From Pontimonas sp. (lineage in GTDB: Bacteria > Actinomycetota > Actinomycetes > Actinomycetales > Microbacteriaceae): a stretch of 53,750 bases of DNA. The DNA lies in assembly GCA_017852615.1 (NCBI GenBank), contig JAFMKX010000002.1, positions 1 through 53,750 on the forward strand. The letters are read 5' to 3'. Under the pieces are notes generated by a model. It did not search any database and was not told the DNA's origin. It saw nothing but the letters and a program-made list of their open reading frames with translations. This document shows positions 39,731 to 48,042 of the stretch, piece by piece. Within the stretch, counting starts at the first letter, position 1. Every line of letters begins with the position of its first letter. A program made the translations under genes and the position numbers.

Positions 39731-41113
39731 CTAGGGAGCGCTCGAATACATCTCTCGCAGGAACAGAGCGCTGTCTTTGAGAGTTCGTTCTTGGTTCTCG
39801 GCCTCCACGCGGATAATTCCAAAGCGCTTCGTCCAGCCCTCGGCCCACTCGAGATTGTCAAAGAGTGACCACGCGAAATAGCCCCGCAGATCAACTCCCT
39901 GCTCCAGCGCATCCAGTGCCGCCGAGATGTGTGAGGCGTAGTAGTCGATGCGGTTGTTATCGTGAATGCCGTCCTCGCTCACTACGTCATCAAACGCGGC
40001 CCCGTTTTCCGTGACATAAAGCGGTATTCCGGGCAATCGTTGGGCGGTATCGACCAAGGTGGTCGTGAGGCTCTGGGCGTGAATTTCCCAGCCCATGGCA
40101 GTTCTTGGCGACCTGGGCACGAAGGACACGTTGCTCACGCCTGGATACACACTGGCGTCCTGGCCCACTATTTTTCCTGCGTCACGAGCTACCGAGGCCA
40201 CCCGGGTGGGGGTGTAGTAGTTGATTCCGAGCCAGGAAATCGGCTCGGCAGCCATCGCCAGACCCTCGCTGGAGACAAAGGACCACTCCGTGATCGAGGA
40301 GGTCGCTTCCTGGATATCTTCGGGAATGCCCCGGCCAGCCAGTAGATCCAAAAACATTCTGTTTTGTAATCCATCGATGATTGATGCGGTGGGTTCAATG
40401 TCGTCATCTTCGGCAATGATGGTCGTGAGATTGAGCACCAGGCCGGGGTTGCGAACGCCTGCTGAGCGCAACGCTTGGATGCCGTGACCGCTAGCGACCA
40501 TCAGGCGATAGAAGACCTCCAGGCTCGCTGCTGGATCGTGTTCGCCGGGTGCGTGAACTCCCGCGGCATAGCCCAAAAAGGCGGAGACCCAGGGTTCATT
40601 CAGTGTCGCTATGGTGTCCACGCGATCGGCAAAATGCTCACCGACCAGATGCGCATAATCGGCAAACCATCGATGGCTATCCGGTGATAACCAGCCGCCT
40701 TTGTCCTGGAGCGCCGAGGGTAAATCCCAGTGATAGAGGGTGGCAAAGGGAGCAAGCCCTCGCTCTAGCGCGCCATCGACAATCCGGTCATAGACATCAA
40801 GCCCCGCAAGGGAAACCTTCCCCATTCCCTCGTGCATAACTCGGGGCCAGGAGAGCGAAAATCGGTAGGCGTTGGCACCGAGGCCTTGAATAAGGTCTAG
40901 GTCACCAGGGATGTTGTTCAGATGGTCACACGCGGGATCAGCAGTGGCGCCATCGAGGATTTTTCCTGGGGTTTGGGCAAAGTCATCCCAGATGCTGCGG
41001 CCGCGGCTGTGGCTTGAGCCTTCAATTTGCCACGATGAGGTGGCTACGCCGAGTGTGAAATCAGCCGGGATTCGAGACGAAATTTCGTGCGCTTGGGTGA
41101 CATCGATGCTCAT
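39731..41113 (-). CDS. Glycoside hydrolase family 1 beta-glucosidase
   Basis: Retaining beta-glycosidase of 460 residues with no signal peptide, so it acts in the cytoplasm on imported beta-glucosides. Visible GH1 features are FTLGVATSSWQIEGSSHSRGRSIWDDFAQTPGKI at the N-terminus, YRFSLSWPRV, the acid/base Glu in TLNEPW and the nucleophile Glu in LYVTENGA. The C-terminal DLRGYFAWSLFDNLEWAEGWTKRFGIIRVE is also typical. ATG 41113 is chosen because TAGTCT lies 8 nt upstream and homology begins just after. It is convergent with the sugar importer and divergent from the SOUL gene. Confidence 0.95.
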   Translation of the reverse strand: MSIDVTQAHEISSRIPADFTLGVATSSWQIEGSSHSRGRSIWDDFAQTPGKILDGATADPACDHLNNIPGDLDLIQGLGANAYRFSLSWPRVMHEGMGKVSLAGLDVYDRIVDGALERGLAPFATLYHWDLPSALQDKGGWLSPDSHRWFADYAHLVGEHFADRVDTIATLNEPWVSAFLGYAAGVHAPGEHDPAASLEVFYRLMVASGHGIQALRSAGVRNPGLVLNLTTIIAEDDDIEPTASIIDGLQNRMFLDLLAGRGIPEDIQEATSSITEWSFVSSEGLAMAAEPISWLGINYYTPTRVASVARDAGKIVGQDASVYPGVSNVSFVPRSPRTAMGWEIHAQSLTTTLVDTAQRLPGIPLYVTENGAAFDDVVSEDGIHDNNRIDYYASHISAALDALEQGVDLRGYFAWSLFDNLEWAEGWTKRFGIIRVEAENQERTLKDSALFLREMYSSAP

Positions 41114-41121
41114 AGCAAACA

Positions 41122-41131
41122 AGACTAGTCT
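41122..41131. promoter_or_regulatory. Palindromic bidirectional -10 element AGACTAGTCT
   Basis: This perfect 10-bp palindrome contains TAGTCT on both strands. On the minus strand the hexamer ends 8 nt before the beta-glucosidase ATG (leaderless geometry). On the plus strand TAGTCT (41126-41131) would start a short leader carrying AAGGAGAG before the SOUL gene. Confidence 0.55.
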
Positions 41132-41151
41132 CGGTGGGAAGGAGAGAAACA

Positions 41152-41670
41152 ATGGCAGCAATTCAGGCATATACCGTGGTGAAAAAACTCGATCGCACCA
41201 CCGAACTTCGTGATTACCCAGCGCACACTCTGATCAGTTGCGAAGTCGATGACAACTTAGAACAAGCAGGCTCTCGCGGCTTTGGACCGCTGGTGCGCTA
41301 CATCTCGGGGGCGAACCAGGCTCGTCAGCAAATTGCCATGACCTCCCCGGTTCTCCATGCGCCCCAGACCGCCCGCCATCACGTGATCAGCTTTGTGTTG
41401 CCCGAGGGTATGGCCCCAGAAGATGCCCCGGTTCCCTCCGATGCTCGCGTCACTGTGGTGCAGGTGCCACCACGACAAGTGGCAGCTAGGCGCTTTAGCG
41501 GTGGGTGGCGGCAAAGCCAGGTGTTAGACAACGCGCAGGAGCTCACCAAGACCGTCGAAAAAGCGGGATTAGTAGCCGTGGGTGAGGTATTTTATGGTCG
41601 CTATGACCCACCCTGGAAACCAGGTTTTGCCCGTCGCAATGAAGCGCTGGTGGAAGTGGGCAGAGTCTAA
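41152..41670 (+). CDS. SOUL family heme-binding protein
   Basis: Predicted cytosolic heme-binding or heme-handling protein of the SOUL/HBP family, 172 residues. Features are YTVVKKLDRTTELRDYPAHTLISCEVD at the N-terminus, RGFGPLVRYISGANQARQQIAMTSPVL (the family IAMTxPV motif), HVISFVLPEGMAPEDAPVPSDARVTVVQVPPRQVAARRFSGGW and GEVFYGRYDPPWKPGFARRNEALVEV. AAGGAGAG before the ATG supports the start. There are no heme synthesis genes nearby, so the biological role is open. Confidence 0.9.
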   Translation: MAAIQAYTVVKKLDRTTELRDYPAHTLISCEVDDNLEQAGSRGFGPLVRYISGANQARQQIAMTSPVLHAPQTARHHVISFVLPEGMAPEDAPVPSDARVTVVQVPPRQVAARRFSGGWRQSQVLDNAQELTKTVEKAGLVAVGEVFYGRYDPPWKPGFARRNEALVEVGRV

Positions 41671-41748
41671 ACCTCTACTTCGGGTGTGGCGAGGAAACCT
41701 CTCGGTGCTCCCTGCTACTGTGTAGCCACAAACTTCATATTGGGCCCC

Positions 41749-41936
41749 ACGCTGGGCGGGAGAGACATCAGAAACTGTGATGTCACCGAAGGAGCAAGCC
41801 TCCCCGCCAATCTCTCAGGTCACCCGTACCGTCTAGCGAGGCCACTCTGGAAAGTGGAATGATTCATCATTCCCGCCGACGGTGAAAGCGCTCTCGAGCG
41901 TGAAACTCTCAGGCCAATGACAGAGGGGGAGTCACA
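41749..41936 (+). ncRNA. Tandem glycine riboswitch (two aptamers)
   Basis: The first aptamer shows GCGGGAGAG (from 41757), CACCGAAGGAGCAA (41784-41797) and ATCTCTCAGG (41810-41819). The linker ACTCTGGAAAG opens the second aptamer, which shows CGCCGACGGTGAAAG, GAAACTCTCAGG and GACAGAGGGGG. These are the conserved glycine aptamer cores. The element precedes gcvT-gcvH-gcvP, the expected target. Glycine binding normally turns such operons on. Confidence 0.95.
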
Positions 41937-41965
41937 GCGTTATTTGTGCACGGTGACTCGGGGGA
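41929..41965 (+). promoter_or_regulatory. Expression-platform hairpin of the glycine riboswitch
   Basis: GAGTCAC (41929-41935), which overlaps the 3' edge of aptamer two, pairs with GTGACTC (41953-41959) just before the GGGGGA Shine-Dalgarno sequence of gcvT. Pairing would compete with the aptamer end and affect ribosome access. This points to translational rather than terminator control. Confidence 0.45.
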
Positions 41966-41968
41966 CCT

Positions 41969-43075
41969 ATGAGCGGCAAACACACTCCACTGCATGCAGT
42001 GCATGTGGCAGCAGGAGCGACCTTTACTGATTTTGCGGGCTATGACATGCCCGTGCGCTACAGCTCAGATCTTGAAGAGCACCACAGCGTGCGCACTGCG
42101 GCGGGAATCTTTGATCTTTCCCACATGGCAGAAATCGATGTCAGTGGCCCTCAGGCTGCCCAGTTCCTGGACTATGCCCTGAGCAATCGTCTCTCGGCGA
42201 TGGAGATGTTGCAGGCTAAGTATTCGCTTCTGCTGAGTCCCTCGGGTGGGGTAGTCGATGACCTGATTGTGTATCGATTTGGTGCGGAGCACTTCCTCAT
42301 TGTGGCCAATGCGTCCAATCGCGAGGTCGCGTTTAGTGAACTACTCGCTCGCAGTGCCGATTTCGATGTCGAGGTGCGTGATGATTCTGATGCCTGGGCG
42401 CTCATTGCGGTGCAAGGCCCGGTCTCTCGCGAGGTCATGATGGCTTCGTCGATAACCCCGGATTCACCTCTCGAGGATTTGCGTTACTACCGGTTCATCA
42501 CCGGTGAATTCCAGGGTCAGCCCATTGCTATTGCCAGAACCGGATACACCGGCGAAGACGGCTATGAAGTGTTTGTTCCTGCTGCTCACGCCAGCGAGGT
42601 GTGGGCGGATCTCGAAGCGGTGGGGATGCCTCTGGGTCTAGTGCGCTGCGGCCTTGCCTGTCGGGACACTCTGCGCTTAGAAGCGGGGATGCCGCTCTAT
42701 GGTCACGAACTTGGTCTTGACTACTCCCCAGCCCAGGCTGGCCTGGCTCGAGCCGTCGATAACACCAAAGATGATTTTGTCGGCGCTGGTGTGATGCCGG
42801 TGGGTCCCACGTCCTCTCGAGTGTTGGTGGGGCTTGTTGCCGAAGGTAAACGAGCTCCGAGAGCCGGATACGCTGTGCTCTCGAGCGAGGGTGAGCCCAT
42901 CGGAGAGGTTACCTCTGGAGCGCTTTCGCCCACGCTGGGGTATCCCGTTGCAATGGCGTACATCGATTCAGATCACGCAACACCGGGTCATTCGCTCCTG
43001 GTCGATGTTCGCGGGTCTCATCTGAGCGTTAGTGTTCAAGAACTTCCGTTTTATTCTCGAAAGAAGGTTGCGTGA
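41969..43075 (+). CDS. gcvT: Glycine cleavage system T protein (aminomethyltransferase)
   Basis: Transfers the aminomethyl carbon from lipoylated GcvH to tetrahydrofolate, releasing ammonia. The 368 residues show TDFAGYDMPVRYSSDLEEHHSVRTAAGIFDLSHMAEIDVSGPQAAQFLDY at the N-terminus. They also show the folate site ARTGYTGEDGYEVFV and CRDTLRLEAGMPLYGHEL. GGGGGA lies 4 nt before the ATG. It is the first gene of the riboswitch-controlled operon. Its TGA overlaps the gcvH ATG (ATGA). No lpd gene for the L protein is in the window. Confidence 0.96.
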   Translation: MSGKHTPLHAVHVAAGATFTDFAGYDMPVRYSSDLEEHHSVRTAAGIFDLSHMAEIDVSGPQAAQFLDYALSNRLSAMEMLQAKYSLLLSPSGGVVDDLIVYRFGAEHFLIVANASNREVAFSELLARSADFDVEVRDDSDAWALIAVQGPVSREVMMASSITPDSPLEDLRYYRFITGEFQGQPIAIARTGYTGEDGYEVFVPAAHASEVWADLEAVGMPLGLVRCGLACRDTLRLEAGMPLYGHELGLDYSPAQAGLARAVDNTKDDFVGAGVMPVGPTSSRVLVGLVAEGKRAPRAGYAVLSSEGEPIGEVTSGALSPTLGYPVAMAYIDSDHATPGHSLLVDVRGSHLSVSVQELPFYSRKKVA

Positions 43076-43449
43076 TGAGTGCTGTACCCGAAAATCTCTC
43101 CTACACCGCAGAGCACGAGTGGCTCCTCATTGATGGCGATGTAGCCACGGTGGGCATCACTCAGTTCGCTGCTGATGCCCTGGGTGACATTGTCTATGTC
43201 GCCCTGCCTTCGGTGGGGGATTCGATCAAGCCAGGTGCCGTGGTTGGGGAAGTGGAATCGACGAAGTCTGTCGGAGAAATTTTTGCTCCCGCTGCCGGTG
43301 AGGTGCTGGAGGCCAATCAGGTCGTCGTGGATGCTCCCGACACCGTCAACGCCGATCCCTATGGAAACGGCTGGCTGATCAAGATTCGCTTTAGTGAGCT
43401 CCCCGAGCTTTTAGACGCCACCGCCTACCAAGCCCTCATCCAGGAGTAA
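43075..43449 (+). CDS. gcvH: Glycine cleavage system H protein
   Basis: Lipoyl carrier that shuttles the aminomethyl group between GcvP, GcvT and lipoamide dehydrogenase. The 124 residues include YTAEHEWLLIDGDVATVGITQFAADALGDIVYVALPSVGD and the lipoylation site ESTKSVGEI (Lys64). NADPYGNGWLIKI is near the C-terminus. ATG 43075 overlaps the gcvT stop; the in-frame GTG at 43072 immediately before it is an alternative. GAAGG in the gcvT 3' end serves as the ribosome binding site. Confidence 0.96.
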   Translation: MSAVPENLSYTAEHEWLLIDGDVATVGITQFAADALGDIVYVALPSVGDSIKPGAVVGEVESTKSVGEIFAPAAGEVLEANQVVVDAPDTVNADPYGNGWLIKIRFSELPELLDATAYQALIQE

Positions 43450-43451
43450 CC

Positions 43452-46385
43452 ATGACCGCTGCCTTTTCCTCTCGACACATCGGAACGGACGACAACGCGC
43501 AAGCGTTGATGCTCAACCGCCTGGGTTTCCCCAGCCTCGATGCGTTGATGGATGCAGCAGTCCCCGGTCATTTACGAATGGCAGAAATCGCTGAATCAGT
43601 GATTCCTCCCGCAGCGAGTGAAGCCGAAGCTTTGGCTGAGTTGCGCGCCCTGGCGCAGGCCAACACGGTGCACAGGTCTCTGATCGGACAGGGCTATTAC
43701 CCCAGCTACACACCCTCAGTCATCAAGCGCAACGTGCTAGAAAACCCCAGCTGGTATACCGCCTACACCCCGTATCAGCCAGAAATTTCTCAAGGTCGTC
43801 TCGAAGCCCTGCTTAATTTTCAGACGATGGTGGCGGACCTCACTGGCATGGCCACGGCTAACGCCTCCATGTTGGATGAATCGACCGCTGTGGCGGAGGC
43901 AATGTTGCTGGCCAGGCGGGCATCGGGTTCTCCCAGCAATGTGTTTCTCGTCGACCGCGATGCGTTTGCCCACACCAAAGCAGTGGTGGCCGGTCGGGCC
44001 GAACCTCTGGGTATTGAGATTGTGGAGACCGACTTCTCGGGCGATATTCCGCAGTGCTTTGGGGCCTTTATTCAATATCCCGGTGCTTCTGGGCGAATCT
44101 GGAATCCCACGAGTGTGGTGGAAGCCCTCCATGGCCACGACGCCATGGTCGTGGTGGCCGCCGACATGTTGGCGATGACACTGGTGACCTCGCCGGGTGA
44201 ATGTGGCGCTGATATTGCGGTGGGAACAACCCAGCGTTTGGGAATTCCCTTGGGCTTTGGTGGCCCTCACGCTGGATACCTCGCTGTTCGAGGCGGCCTC
44301 GAGCGTCAAATGCCTGGTCGACTCATTGGTGTGTCCAAAGACGCTGCGGGTAACCCGGCCTACCGGTTGACCCTGCAAACACGGGAACAGCACATCCGGA
44401 GAGATAAAGCCACGAGCAACATTTGTACCGCTCAGGTGCTCCTCGCCGTCATGGCGGGAATGTTTGCGGTCTATCACGGCCCTGAGGGGCTCAAAGACAT
44501 CGCAACAGGTATTGCGACAAAAACCGCAGGCTTGGCCCAGGCTTTACGTGACGCTGGGCATGATGTGGTCCACGGAGAATTTTTTGACACCCTGACACTG
44601 AATCTCCCAGGAGCCGCTGAAGCCTTGGTGGCCAAGGCACGCGCGGTGGGGGTGTTGCTCCACCTGGTGGATGCAAACACCGTGTCGCTATCCCTGGATG
44701 AGACCACCATTGGCGAGCACACCGGTGTGCTCAAGGGCACGCTGGAGCAACACTTGGCGGAAATCTTTGAACTAACCGACTACACCGGAGAACTAGCCGC
44801 GCCCGCACTGCCCCAGGATTTGGTGCGCACCAGCTCGTACTTGGAGCACCCGGTGTTTCACGCTCACCATTCAGAAACCGCGATGATGCGCTATCTCAAG
44901 CAACTCGCGGACAAGGATTACGCGCTGGATCGAGGGATGATTCCGCTGGGTAGTTGCACGATGAAGCTCAATGCCGCCACCGAAATGGAAGCCGTGAGTT
45001 GGCCAGAGTTTTCTGGATTGCACCCCTTCGCGCCGGAAGAAGACACTCAGGGCTACCTGGTGATGATGTCGCACCTCGAAACGTGGCTTGCTGAGTTGAC
45101 CGGGTATGACTCGGTGTCGCTTCAGCCCAATGCTGGAAGCCAAGGCGAGTACGCGGGCCTCTTAGCTATTCGTGGCTACCACCGCTCCCGCGGTGATGAC
45201 CACCGCACGGTGTGTTTGATCCCCTCTAGCGCCCACGGCACGAATGCTGCCAGTGCAGTGTTGGCGGGAATGCAGGTGGTCGTTATTGCCTGTAACGAGC
45301 GCGGTGATGTCGACATTGAGGACGTCCACGCCAAGATTGCCGAACACGCGGATAATTTGGCTGCTTTGATGGTGACCTATCCGTCGACCCACGGAGTTTA
45401 TGAACACGGCATCAACGACATCACCGATGCCGTGCATGCCGCTGGTGGGCAGGTCTATATCGATGGCGCCAACCTCAACGCTCTGGTGGGCTTTTCTCGC
45501 TATGGCGATATCGGGGGAGATGTCTCGCACCTCAATCTTCACAAGACGTTCTGTATTCCCCACGGTGGTGGTGGCCCAGGCGTAGGCCCGGTCGGCGCCA
45601 AAGCGCACTTAGCTCCCTTCTTACCCGGCCACCCCCAGGCTCAAATGGATGTTCATCCACCGTTTGATCCCGCAACGCTGAAGGCTGGCACCCAGGTTCA
45701 CGGTGGCGTTCCCGTCTCGGCGGCGCCCTATGGAAGCCCCAGCATTTTGCCGATTCCCTGGGCGTATGTGCGCATGATGGGACCCGATGGCTTGGCGCGG
45801 GCGACCGCCTCGGCGGTGTTGGCTGCTAACTACGTGGCCACTCGTCTGAGCGAGCACTATGACGTGTTGTATACCGGGGATAACGGTTTAGTGGCCCACG
45901 AAGCCGTTATTGATATTCGACCCTTGAGTGCCGCCACCGGCATCACTGTCGATGATGTGGCCAAGCGTTTGGTCGACTATGGCTTCCACGCTCCCACGAT
46001 GTCGTTCCCCGTGGCGGGAACCCTCATGATCGAACCCACCGAAAGTGAAGACTTAGGCGAACTCGATCGTTTCATCGACGCCATGATTGCCATTCGACAC
46101 GAAGCGGATCAGGTGGCTGCCGGTGTGTGGCCAAGTGACGACAATCCTTTGGTCAATGCTCCGCACACCGCGGCCAGTGTTACTACCTCGCACTGGACTC
46201 ACCCCTATTCACGCGAGCTTGCGTGTTATCCCGCTGCTGTGGCGCAACTACCTGAGGTGAGTGATGGTCTTGGCGCTATGCCCGGGGTGGCGAGTAAGTA
46301 TTGGCCACCGGTTCGCCGAGTAGACCAAGCTTTTGGTGATCGTAACCTGGTGTGCTCGTGCCCACCGATTGAGGCTTTTGCCTAG
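43452..46385 (+). CDS. gcvP: Glycine dehydrogenase (decarboxylating), P protein
   Basis: PLP enzyme that decarboxylates glycine and loads the aminomethyl group onto GcvH. At 977 residues it is the long fused form. The N-terminal half starts FSSRHIGTDDNAQALML and carries YYPSYTPSVIKRNVLENPSWYTAYTPYQPEISQGRLEALLNFQTM. The C-terminal half holds the PLP lysine (Lys698) in NLHKTFCIPHGGGGPG and the upstream SLQPNAGSQGEYAGLLAIR and SSAHGTNAASA motifs. It lies 2 bp after gcvH. Its TAG stop overlaps the stop of the convergent peroxiredoxin gene by 4 nt. Confidence 0.97.
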   Translation: MTAAFSSRHIGTDDNAQALMLNRLGFPSLDALMDAAVPGHLRMAEIAESVIPPAASEAEALAELRALAQANTVHRSLIGQGYYPSYTPSVIKRNVLENPSWYTAYTPYQPEISQGRLEALLNFQTMVADLTGMATANASMLDESTAVAEAMLLARRASGSPSNVFLVDRDAFAHTKAVVAGRAEPLGIEIVETDFSGDIPQCFGAFIQYPGASGRIWNPTSVVEALHGHDAMVVVAADMLAMTLVTSPGECGADIAVGTTQRLGIPLGFGGPHAGYLAVRGGLERQMPGRLIGVSKDAAGNPAYRLTLQTREQHIRRDKATSNICTAQVLLAVMAGMFAVYHGPEGLKDIATGIATKTAGLAQALRDAGHDVVHGEFFDTLTLNLPGAAEALVAKARAVGVLLHLVDANTVSLSLDETTIGEHTGVLKGTLEQHLAEIFELTDYTGELAAPALPQDLVRTSSYLEHPVFHAHHSETAMMRYLKQLADKDYALDRGMIPLGSCTMKLNAATEMEAVSWPEFSGLHPFAPEEDTQGYLVMMSHLETWLAELTGYDSVSLQPNAGSQGEYAGLLAIRGYHRSRGDDHRTVCLIPSSAHGTNAASAVLAGMQVVVIACNERGDVDIEDVHAKIAEHADNLAALMVTYPSTHGVYEHGINDITDAVHAAGGQVYIDGANLNALVGFSRYGDIGGDVSHLNLHKTFCIPHGGGGPGVGPVGAKAHLAPFLPGHPQAQMDVHPPFDPATLKAGTQVHGGVPVSAAPYGSPSILPIPWAYVRMMGPDGLARATASAVLAANYVATRLSEHYDVLYTGDNGLVAHEAVIDIRPLSAATGITVDDVAKRLVDYGFHAPTMSFPVAGTLMIEPTESEDLGELDRFIDAMIAIRHEADQVAAGVWPSDDNPLVNAPHTAASVTTSHWTHPYSRELACYPAAVAQLPEVSDGLGAMPGVASKYWPPVRRVDQAFGDRNLVCSCPPIEAFA

Positions 46386-46855
46386 AGTTTGACGAGCTCT
46401 CGCTGGAGGGTTTTCGCTGTTTGAAACGTCATCCCCAACAGGGCAACGTGTTTCCACGCAAGCTTTCCCTCGGCATCGATGATGAAAATACTGCGTCGCA
46501 CGCCAATACCCATCAGGCCCACCCCGTAAGCCTGGACGACATCACCTTTTTCATCGGAGAGCAGCGGGAATCCCAGGCGTTTGGTGCGAGCAAACTTCTC
46601 GTGGCTCCCGGCGTTTTGACGAGAGATCCCCCAAATTTCGGCGCCTAGCTCTCGAAACGCATCCATCTCATCTTCATAGCTACACAGCTGAGCTGTGCAT
46701 CCGGGGGAATTATCGGCCGGGTAAAAAGCGAGCACCACAGGGTGGCCTCGGCGCTCGGAGAGCGTGAAGTGGGTTTTCGCTGGCTGCCCGTCCACCATGG
46801 TGATTCCGGGAAGGGTGAAGTCGGGGGCTAGTTCGCCAATCTCAGGTGTAGTCAC
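46382..46855 (-). CDS. bcp: Thiol peroxidase, Bcp/PrxQ-type peroxiredoxin
   Basis: Atypical peroxiredoxin that reduces hydroperoxides, 157 residues. The peroxidatic Cys53 lies in YPADNSPGCTAQLCSYEDE. Resolving Cys58 is five residues later, the hallmark of the alpha-type BCP. IWGISRQNAGSHEKFARTKRLGFPLLSDEKGDVVQAYGV is the standard core. The GTG at 46855 is 8 nt downstream of TAGCGT and lacks a Shine-Dalgarno sequence, so leaderless initiation is predicted. Confidence 0.93.
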   Translation of the reverse strand: MTTPEIGELAPDFTLPGITMVDGQPAKTHFTLSERRGHPVVLAFYPADNSPGCTAQLCSYEDEMDAFRELGAEIWGISRQNAGSHEKFARTKRLGFPLLSDEKGDVVQAYGVGLMGIGVRRSIFIIDAEGKLAWKHVALLGMTFQTAKTLQRELVKL

Positions 46856-46863
46856 GAGAGGAC

Positions 46864-46869
46864 ACGCTA
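46864..46869 (-). promoter_or_regulatory. -10 hexamer TAGCGT of the bcp gene (leaderless geometry)
   Basis: On the minus strand TAGCGT is followed by 8 nt and the GTG at 46855. The hexamer overlaps the last codons of the upstream CPBP protease gene. Confidence 0.4.
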
Positions 46870-47631
46870 ACCCACATTCCCGAGAATTTCTGGGAAGTTC
46901 TCAGCCACGAGGGGATATCCCACAAACGCCACCGCGTCGATGAGCGTGTGAGCAAGAATGAGCGGCGCCAAACGCCGGGTTTTCGCATAGAAATACCCGA
47001 AGACCAAACCCATCACAAAATTCCCCACAAAACCACCAAATCCTTGGTAAAGGTGGTAGCTCGCGCGCAAGAATGCTTGGCCGAAAATGATCCCCACCAC
47101 AGGAACCTTCAGTTGCTCAAGCCTGGCAAAGAGGTAGCCCACCCCGATGACTTCTTCGAGCACGCCTGCTCGAAGCGCAAGCAGCAACAGCATGGGCACA
47201 CTCCACCAATACGGTGACAGGTCCGAGGCCACAATCGTGACGTTGAGCTCCAGAGAGCGGCTGAGGAAATAAAGCCCCAGACCGGGAATGCCGATTGCCG
47301 CAGCAAGGCCAAGGCCCCTGGCGCTATCGCGCCCAGGTTTGGTGAGGTCTAGTCCAAGCCTCCCCAGGTGAGGGCGGGTGTGGTTCCATAACAACAACAC
47401 CACGAGAGCCACCGGCATCAGGGCTGAGGCCACACCGAGAAGTTGGTAACTAAAGTCAGCCCACTCCAGGTCACTCGCACTGCGATTCAAGGTGGCGGTT
47501 TGAGCACTCAGGGGTGTGTCCCGCGAGAGCCGAATAGCAATCCCCACCAGGGAATACAGTGCGCTCATGCCCAGACTCAGGCCTAAGACGATAGTGATTT
47601 CGACTATCAGACGCCGTCTGCTCATCGCCAT
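46867..47631 (-). CDS. CPBP-family (CAAX-like) intramembrane metalloprotease
   Basis: Polytopic membrane protein of 254 residues with about seven to eight helices. The Abi/CPBP core is seen as GVLEEVIGVGYLFARLEQL (EE motif, about 155-173), FLRASYHLYQG (second His motif, about 190-200) and LAPLILAHTLIDAVAF (third His, about 222-237). The usual EExxxR has Val in place of Arg, a variant that may be specific to this subfamily. Two in-frame starts, ATG 47631 and ATG 47625, are possible. The substrate is unknown. It follows the DUF393 gene by 9 bp. Confidence 0.88.
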   Translation of the reverse strand: MAMSRRRLIVEITIVLGLSLGMSALYSLVGIAIRLSRDTPLSAQTATLNRSASDLEWADFSYQLLGVASALMPVALVVLLLWNHTRPHLGRLGLDLTKPGRDSARGLGLAAAIGIPGLGLYFLSRSLELNVTIVASDLSPYWWSVPMLLLLALRAGVLEEVIGVGYLFARLEQLKVPVVGIIFGQAFLRASYHLYQGFGGFVGNFVMGLVFGYFYAKTRRLAPLILAHTLIDAVAFVGYPLVAENFPEILGNVG

Positions 47632-47640
47632 TGCGGTGGG

Positions 47641-48036
47641 TTAGCGGGTGGGGCTGGCGGGGTCACACGCCGGCGTTCCCCCGGGCAGTTTGTGGCGGTA
47701 GCGAGCGATGAGGGCATAGACGCCCGAGGCCAACCAGGAAATCGGTGGGGTCGCGAGAAGCCATCCGAGTAGTCGAAGAGCAAAACGCGGTTGCGCTCGT
47801 AGCAAAGCGCTGGTGGCTAACGCTCCGCCGTAATGGTGGGTGGGTGTGATGTACCAGGCGAATTTTTCCACGTCGAGTGGGGTGAGGGCATAGTCCTCGA
47901 TAGCAATACTTTGCGAGGTTTTGGCCTCAGGGAAGCGGGGCAGCCACTCGCGTAATCGGTTCACCCACAGGGTGCAAAACGCGCAATCACCGTCATAAAT
48001 TAAGACGTGGCGATCAATCGAGGACGAGCGGGGCAT
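47641..48036 (-). CDS. DUF393 family (YuxK-like) thiol-oxidoreductase-like protein
   Basis: Protein of 131 residues with the family motif LIYDGDCAFCTLWVNRLREWLP, where Cys18 and Cys21 form a CxxC that suggests a thioredoxin-like redox role. YGGALATSALLRAQP and the C-terminal PPISWLASGVYALIARYRHKLPGG are also typical. TAGCAT lies 6 nt before the ATG. The intervening GGAGGT is too close to act as a normal Shine-Dalgarno sequence. It is divergent from typA. Confidence 0.88.
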   Translation of the reverse strand: MPRSSSIDRHVLIYDGDCAFCTLWVNRLREWLPRFPEAKTSQSIAIEDYALTPLDVEKFAWYITPTHHYGGALATSALLRAQPRFALRLLGWLLATPPISWLASGVYALIARYRHKLPGGTPACDPASPTR

Positions 48037-48042
48037 ACCTCC

